Source: Bdellovibrio sp. KM01 (GTDB lineage: Bacteria; Bdellovibrionota; Bdellovibrionia; Bdellovibrionales; Bdellovibrionaceae). Taken from it: a DNA stretch of 64,000 bases. This document shows, piece after piece, positions 60,549 to 64,000 of this stretch. Position 1 is the stretch's first letter; every line of letters begins with the position of its first letter. The DNA is taken from contig NZ_CP058348.1 of the NCBI RefSeq assembly GCF_013752535.1, positions 2,356,001 through 2,420,000 on the forward strand, in the 5' to 3' direction. A model generated the notes under the pieces. It was not told where the DNA came from, searched no databases, and saw nothing but the letters and a program-made list of their open reading frames with translations. Made by a program: the position numbers and the translations under genes.

Positions 60549-63500
60549 AATGTTTTTCTTAAAACTCATTTTAGGATTGAACCTTTTAACGCTGGCAGCG
60601 TGTAACCTGCCATCACCGAAAGACAAGACTGAAGGCAGCTCTGAAGCTGCAACCTTCACTATCGATAGTATCAAAGGATCTGCTGCCTCTGAACAAACAG
60701 CCGGCGCTTTTGCGTTGCCTGAATCTAAAGTATTCAACTTCTCTGTTTGCGTAAAAGATGTCGCATACAACAAAACGATCGCGGGCCATAAATTTAAAGT
60801 AACTGAAGTTGACCAAACAGTGACGTCCGATGCTGCTGGATGCATCAACTGGTCTGAAAAAATCAAATATAACTACCTAGCGAACTCTCAATACATTGAA
60901 GTGACTCGTCATATTCAAGGCATGGGCTTGCAAAAAGGCACTCGTGAAATTGATCTTGCGATCAACCCGTGGTCTCACGGTGAAACTTTGCCCGCAGTGG
61001 TTGATTTGCGTAAAGAGCAAGTAGACCAATTGGTTTCGGATAAAAAAGCCATCCAACAAGCACTTAAAGGATTTGGTACAGACGATAAACTGCGCACGCG
61101 TAAATTGTGGGTGGAAGACGGCCGTCTGTTCGTGAACGAACAAAAGATGACTTCTGACGGAGTGACTTTGATCGCAGAATTCCGTGGCGCTCCTTCTGTG
61201 CAGTTAACGAAAATGAATGGCGAGTTCATTCTAAAAACTCTGGCGTCTGGAACTTTCAAAGCGCGCATGAGCCTGATCCATATCTACACTGAAAAGAACC
61301 AGGAAATTCACCGCCTGTTAGCTCAGTCCGAAGTCATCACCAGCACGATGGCGAACGGTACTTTAAGCTTAAAAGCTCCCATTGCTTTAAATGCGGTGCC
61401 GACTCGTGGTCAAGTGGCTTTTGGTTTGGAACTGGCTCCCCTTGATGGCCCGGAAGGTCTGACGCCTTTCCAAGGCTTTTTCATGATGAGCGAGTACGAC
61501 CAAATTAAAGGTACGAATATGTTGAAGGTCAGCTCTCAAGTGGCGCAGTCTAAAGACTTTAAATTGTCTGAGTTCGTAAATGCGCAAATGATTCAACCGT
61601 CAAAAACAGGCGCTAACACTGTTGACGATGAGACGTACCAAAAACCTAAAATCGAAGTTTCACAATTGGAATATAAATTCATTCGCGTGGGCGAAGAAAC
61701 CACGGCGACACGTGAAGTGATCTATAGCGTAAAAGCTTGTGTGAAGAGTGGTCTGGACCAAAAAACGACTCGTGCGCACACGTTCACGATCACTAAATTC
61801 CGTCAAAACACGACGGAACCAGCACAGACGGTCAATATCAAAACAGACAACAACTCTTGCATTACTTGGGATGAAAGCATCAAGTTTAAGTACTTTGATT
61901 GCCAACGTTTCCTTAAGGGTTCTGTGATGATTTCCAATAAGGAATTGGGAATGAACGAAACGGTTCCGATGTTGGTAAACCCTTGGGAAACTTGGGGTCC
62001 TATGGGCCGTGACGCTCGTTACATCGATCCAACTGAAAAATTGATCTTGGATTGTAAGCAAGAAAACCGTCCACGCACGCAAGTAATGTTGGATGCTTAC
62101 AGCTACAACACGGTTTCTTATAACTACTCTGTGGATTCTTTGTTCAACTTGAATGTGACTAAGAAAATCCAAGTTCGTATGGATCCACATTTGCTGGTGT
62201 ATTCAAGCCTTTCTAACGGTCGTTCCGAAGTTCAAAAACTTCGTGATGGTACTTACTTGCTAAAAATGGCCGTGGTTAAAAATGCGGACTATGATTCTAA
62301 AAGAACTGTAGTTTCCTATGCACAAAAACTTGTGACGGTTCTGACAGGTCAAATCAACACGGAAATTCAATTCCAAACTCAGGATTTGAAGGCTTTGGGG
62401 AACCGTAACAACATGCTAATCGAGATCTACCCTGTTGATGAATCTAAAGTTCAAGTGGGTCAAGATGGTCAGCTTGCGATGAAGGATGCGAAAGCTTCCT
62501 TGGATTCAGCTATCGACAAAACAAGCCAGCTTGAAACTCCGACATTCATGGGCCCCGTGGTTCTGAATGTGGATGAGGCTGGTCGTAATGTGCGTGTGGC
62601 AGACGCCTCTGCCATCAATAAATTCTTGCTTGAAGGCAAAGGCGAAAACGTACAAAAACCGACGATCCAACAGATCATCAATCAAGGTCAGATTGAGCAA
62701 TCTGAGCGCGTGAAAAACCAAGTGGCTTTGGCGAAACCTGCTACTTATGCGATGAACAACAACTTGGATTTGATCACTTTGAACACGGCTGTGAACCACA
62801 ATACCTTGGGTGCTTTGGTACCATCTATGGTGGGTCGCAACCCTCGCCTTTTGACGACGAAAAAAGATCTTGCTGATATCGTGACGACGGGCAAATTGAC
62901 GGCAGAAACCGCACAAAAACTTTGTGCCTTCTGGGCGCAAGACTACTTGCCGCGTATGAACCGCGAAAAAGGTGGAGCAATCCAAACTCAATTCGCGACT
63001 TTGTTCGGTGGCGATTGCATGAGCACGGTTAAGAAAAACCCGGAATCGTTCTTCCAAATTGAACGCCGCATGAACGTTAAAAAGGTTATGGGTAGCCGTT
63101 ACTTGCAAGGTTACAATCAAGGTTTGCAAGTCGGTACAAGCTTTGGATTGAGCCACTCTAAATCCAGAACGTTCTCGCAAAGCGTGGGTGCTAAAGCAGG
63201 CCTCAGCTTTAAGTTTTTGGAGTTCTTCTCGGTGGGTGCCGATGCTGGCGTATCTTTGTCATGGGCAGAGTCTCAAGCAACAGCAAACGGTATCGGTGTG
63301 AACACGTCGACAACAATGACGGTTCAGCAAAGCAAAATCAAAGTGCGCGTGGGTCAATACGAACAGTGTGCGATCGTAAAATTGAATCCCGCATTGTTTA
63401 TCAAAAGTCAGAAATCTTGGTATGACATCCGTCGCTCTGATTATGTGAACATCTTGAATCCGGCTTTAAGCGAAAACGAAACGGCAGCCGCTGTAACTCG

Positions 63501-63807
63501 TGGCTTGATGTTGTGTGAAGGTACGGACCGCACGTTGCCAGTGGATGTAACTGAAAACTTCTATTTGATCGCCCAAGAAACTTCCAGCACGCAAATGCAG
63601 GATAATGGTGATGATCGCAACCGTAACTTCTTCCTGGCTTTGCGCTCGACAGCGGATTTCAATAAGTTCGTGGCGGCTATCAAAGGGAATGTGATTATGC
63701 CTGCGACGGCGCAAGCGAAAGAAGCGACTGTGACGGATGCCACAGATATGATCACTAAAATGTTCGCAACGGGCTTACCAATCAGCCCAGGTATGTTCAG
63801 GAATTAA
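60535..63807 (+). CDS. 1090-residue lipoprotein with internal duplication
   Basis: Lipoprotein signal ending LTLAAC (Cys23). A ~85-residue module occurs twice: residues about 66-150 (VFNFSVCVKDVAYNK, GCINWSEKIKY, INPWSHG) and about 396-490 (VIYSVKACVKSGLDQK, SCITWDESIKF, VNPWETW). Each has a Cys pair (72/103 and 402/442) likely to form a disulfide, and the same INW/ITW and NPW landmarks. The C-terminal ~200 residues are Gly/Ser-rich with alternating strands (LSHSKSRTFSQSVGAKAG, VSLSWAESQATANG). No family recognised. Coupled to the outer-membrane gene upstream; overlaps the Nudix gene by 11 bases. Could be the lipid-anchored part of an envelope complex. Confidence 0.8.
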   Translation: MPTSKMFFLKLILGLNLLTLAACNLPSPKDKTEGSSEAATFTIDSIKGSAASEQTAGAFALPESKVFNFSVCVKDVAYNKTIAGHKFKVTEVDQTVTSDAAGCINWSEKIKYNYLANSQYIEVTRHIQGMGLQKGTREIDLAINPWSHGETLPAVVDLRKEQVDQLVSDKKAIQQALKGFGTDDKLRTRKLWVEDGRLFVNEQKMTSDGVTLIAEFRGAPSVQLTKMNGEFILKTLASGTFKARMSLIHIYTEKNQEIHRLLAQSEVITSTMANGTLSLKAPIALNAVPTRGQVAFGLELAPLDGPEGLTPFQGFFMMSEYDQIKGTNMLKVSSQVAQSKDFKLSEFVNAQMIQPSKTGANTVDDETYQKPKIEVSQLEYKFIRVGEETTATREVIYSVKACVKSGLDQKTTRAHTFTITKFRQNTTEPAQTVNIKTDNNSCITWDESIKFKYFDCQRFLKGSVMISNKELGMNETVPMLVNPWETWGPMGRDARYIDPTEKLILDCKQENRPRTQVMLDAYSYNTVSYNYSVDSLFNLNVTKKIQVRMDPHLLVYSSLSNGRSEVQKLRDGTYLLKMAVVKNADYDSKRTVVSYAQKLVTVLTGQINTEIQFQTQDLKALGNRNNMLIEIYPVDESKVQVGQDGQLAMKDAKASLDSAIDKTSQLETPTFMGPVVLNVDEAGRNVRVADASAINKFLLEGKGENVQKPTIQQIINQGQIEQSERVKNQVALAKPATYAMNNNLDLITLNTAVNHNTLGALVPSMVGRNPRLLTTKKDLADIVTTGKLTAETAQKLCAFWAQDYLPRMNREKGGAIQTQFATLFGGDCMSTVKKNPESFFQIERRMNVKKVMGSRYLQGYNQGLQVGTSFGLSHSKSRTFSQSVGAKAGLSFKFLEFFSVGADAGVSLSWAESQATANGIGVNTSTTMTVQQSKIKVRVGQYEQCAIVKLNPALFIKSQKSWYDIRRSDYVNILNPALSENETAAAVTRGLMLCEGTDRTLPVDVTENFYLIAQETSSTQMQDNGDDRNRNFFLALRSTADFNKFVAAIKGNVIMPATAQAKEATVTDATDMITKMFATGLPISPGMFRN

Positions 63808-64000
63808 TTTTCTCTAAGGCCCAAGTTAAAACTCGATTGAGTCTTGGGCCAAATAAATACTTACACTCATCCGCCGAAGCCCAACGATACTCGTGATGTT
63901 CGGGCTCCCCTAAAACTTCACTGATGGGCATTTCAATTTCCGGAGTGCCTTCGACCAATCCGATATAATAGCGTGCGACCTTCCCCTGCCCATAACGTTC
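63797..64000 (-). CDS. Nudix hydrolase, N-terminal part outside the window
   Basis: The minus frame is open from the window edge to a TGA at 63797-63799, encoding 68 C-terminal residues: ERYGQGKVARYYIGLVEG, then EHHEYRWASADECKYLF. This is the C-terminal strand-helix region of Nudix proteins of the diadenosine-polyphosphate/mutT kind (EY.W.. motif). The Nudix box itself would lie in the missing part. Its 3' end overlaps the convergent lipoprotein gene by 11 bases. Confidence 0.75.
   Translation of the reverse strand, partial: ERYGQGKVARYYIGLVEGTPEIEMPISEVLGEPEHHEYRWASADECKYLFGPRLNRVLTWALEKINS

Noticed and set aside
1-64000. CRISPR arrays, tRNA or rRNA genes, insertion sequences
   Set aside because: None seen: no regular spaced repeats, no tRNA cloverleaf and no transposase-like frame on either strand.

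Overview
The window looks like a chromosomal segment of a predatory bacterium of the Bdellovibrio group (Bdellovibrionota). Four things point there: core genes of a Gram-negative cell with Kdo and heptose LPS (waaA, a heptosyltransferase-like gene), a TIGR02147-family regulator of the type expanded in these bacteria, many secreted, lipobox-bearing and outer-membrane proteins with no obvious wider relatives, and a fibre-like protein with a C-terminal S74 chaperone domain like the prey-recognising fibres of Bdellovibrio. This is inferred from protein content alone; no 16S gene is present. I found no tRNA, rRNA, CRISPR array, insertion sequence or prophage block. Two genes run off the window edges: cysS on the left and a Nudix gene on the right.

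Left third (1-22.8 kb). A translation block on the minus strand (cdnL/carD, gltX, cysS) is followed by a secreted subtilase with a small secreted neighbour, then a secreted protein divergent from a TIGR02147 regulator, and a J-domain-like protein. A 480-base gap at 9.5-10 kb holds a 34-codon hydrophobic ORF whose ribosome binding site is buried in a hairpin and which is framed by a 14-base inverted repeat. recG, an HD-GYP protein, a dihaem lipoprotein, a MASE1-type hybrid histidine kinase, a thioesterase/rhodanese pair, lysS, a DhnA-type aldolase, an Nfu-like Fe-S protein and a MATE exporter follow.

Middle (22.8-45 kb). A lipoprotein, a 1053-residue S74 fibre-like protein and a PA14-like secreted protein form a surface cluster. 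Next come a PAS hybrid kinase, an SRAP abasic-site protein, a vWA lipoprotein, an operon with a FucP-like sugar transporter, a DsbD-N-like protein and a MOSC protein, an MltB-like transglycosylase, an MHS-type transporter whose ribosome binding site can pair in two alternative hairpins, and a DsbD-N/thioredoxin/helical-repeat fusion. A tight minus-strand operon then runs tatD-type nuclease, tcdA, a 43-residue membrane peptide, a methyltransferase and a deoxyhypusine-synthase-like enzyme.

Right third (45-64 kb). This part is rich in envelope genes: a DedA protein, an RluA-type pseudouridine synthase, a secreted EEP hydrolase, a four-gene operon (outer-membrane protein, 799-residue EF-hand-like lipoprotein, second envelope protein, THUMP methyltransferase), a heptosyltransferase-like gene coupled to waaA, and an outer-membrane protein coupled to a 1090-residue lipoprotein with an internal duplication. 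The general picture is housekeeping genes interleaved with surface and secretion genes, many joined by ATGA or short overlaps. The parts I find most worth following are the small ORF cassette at 9.7-10 kb, the fibre cluster at 22.8-28 kb and the 59.4-63.8 kb gene pair.
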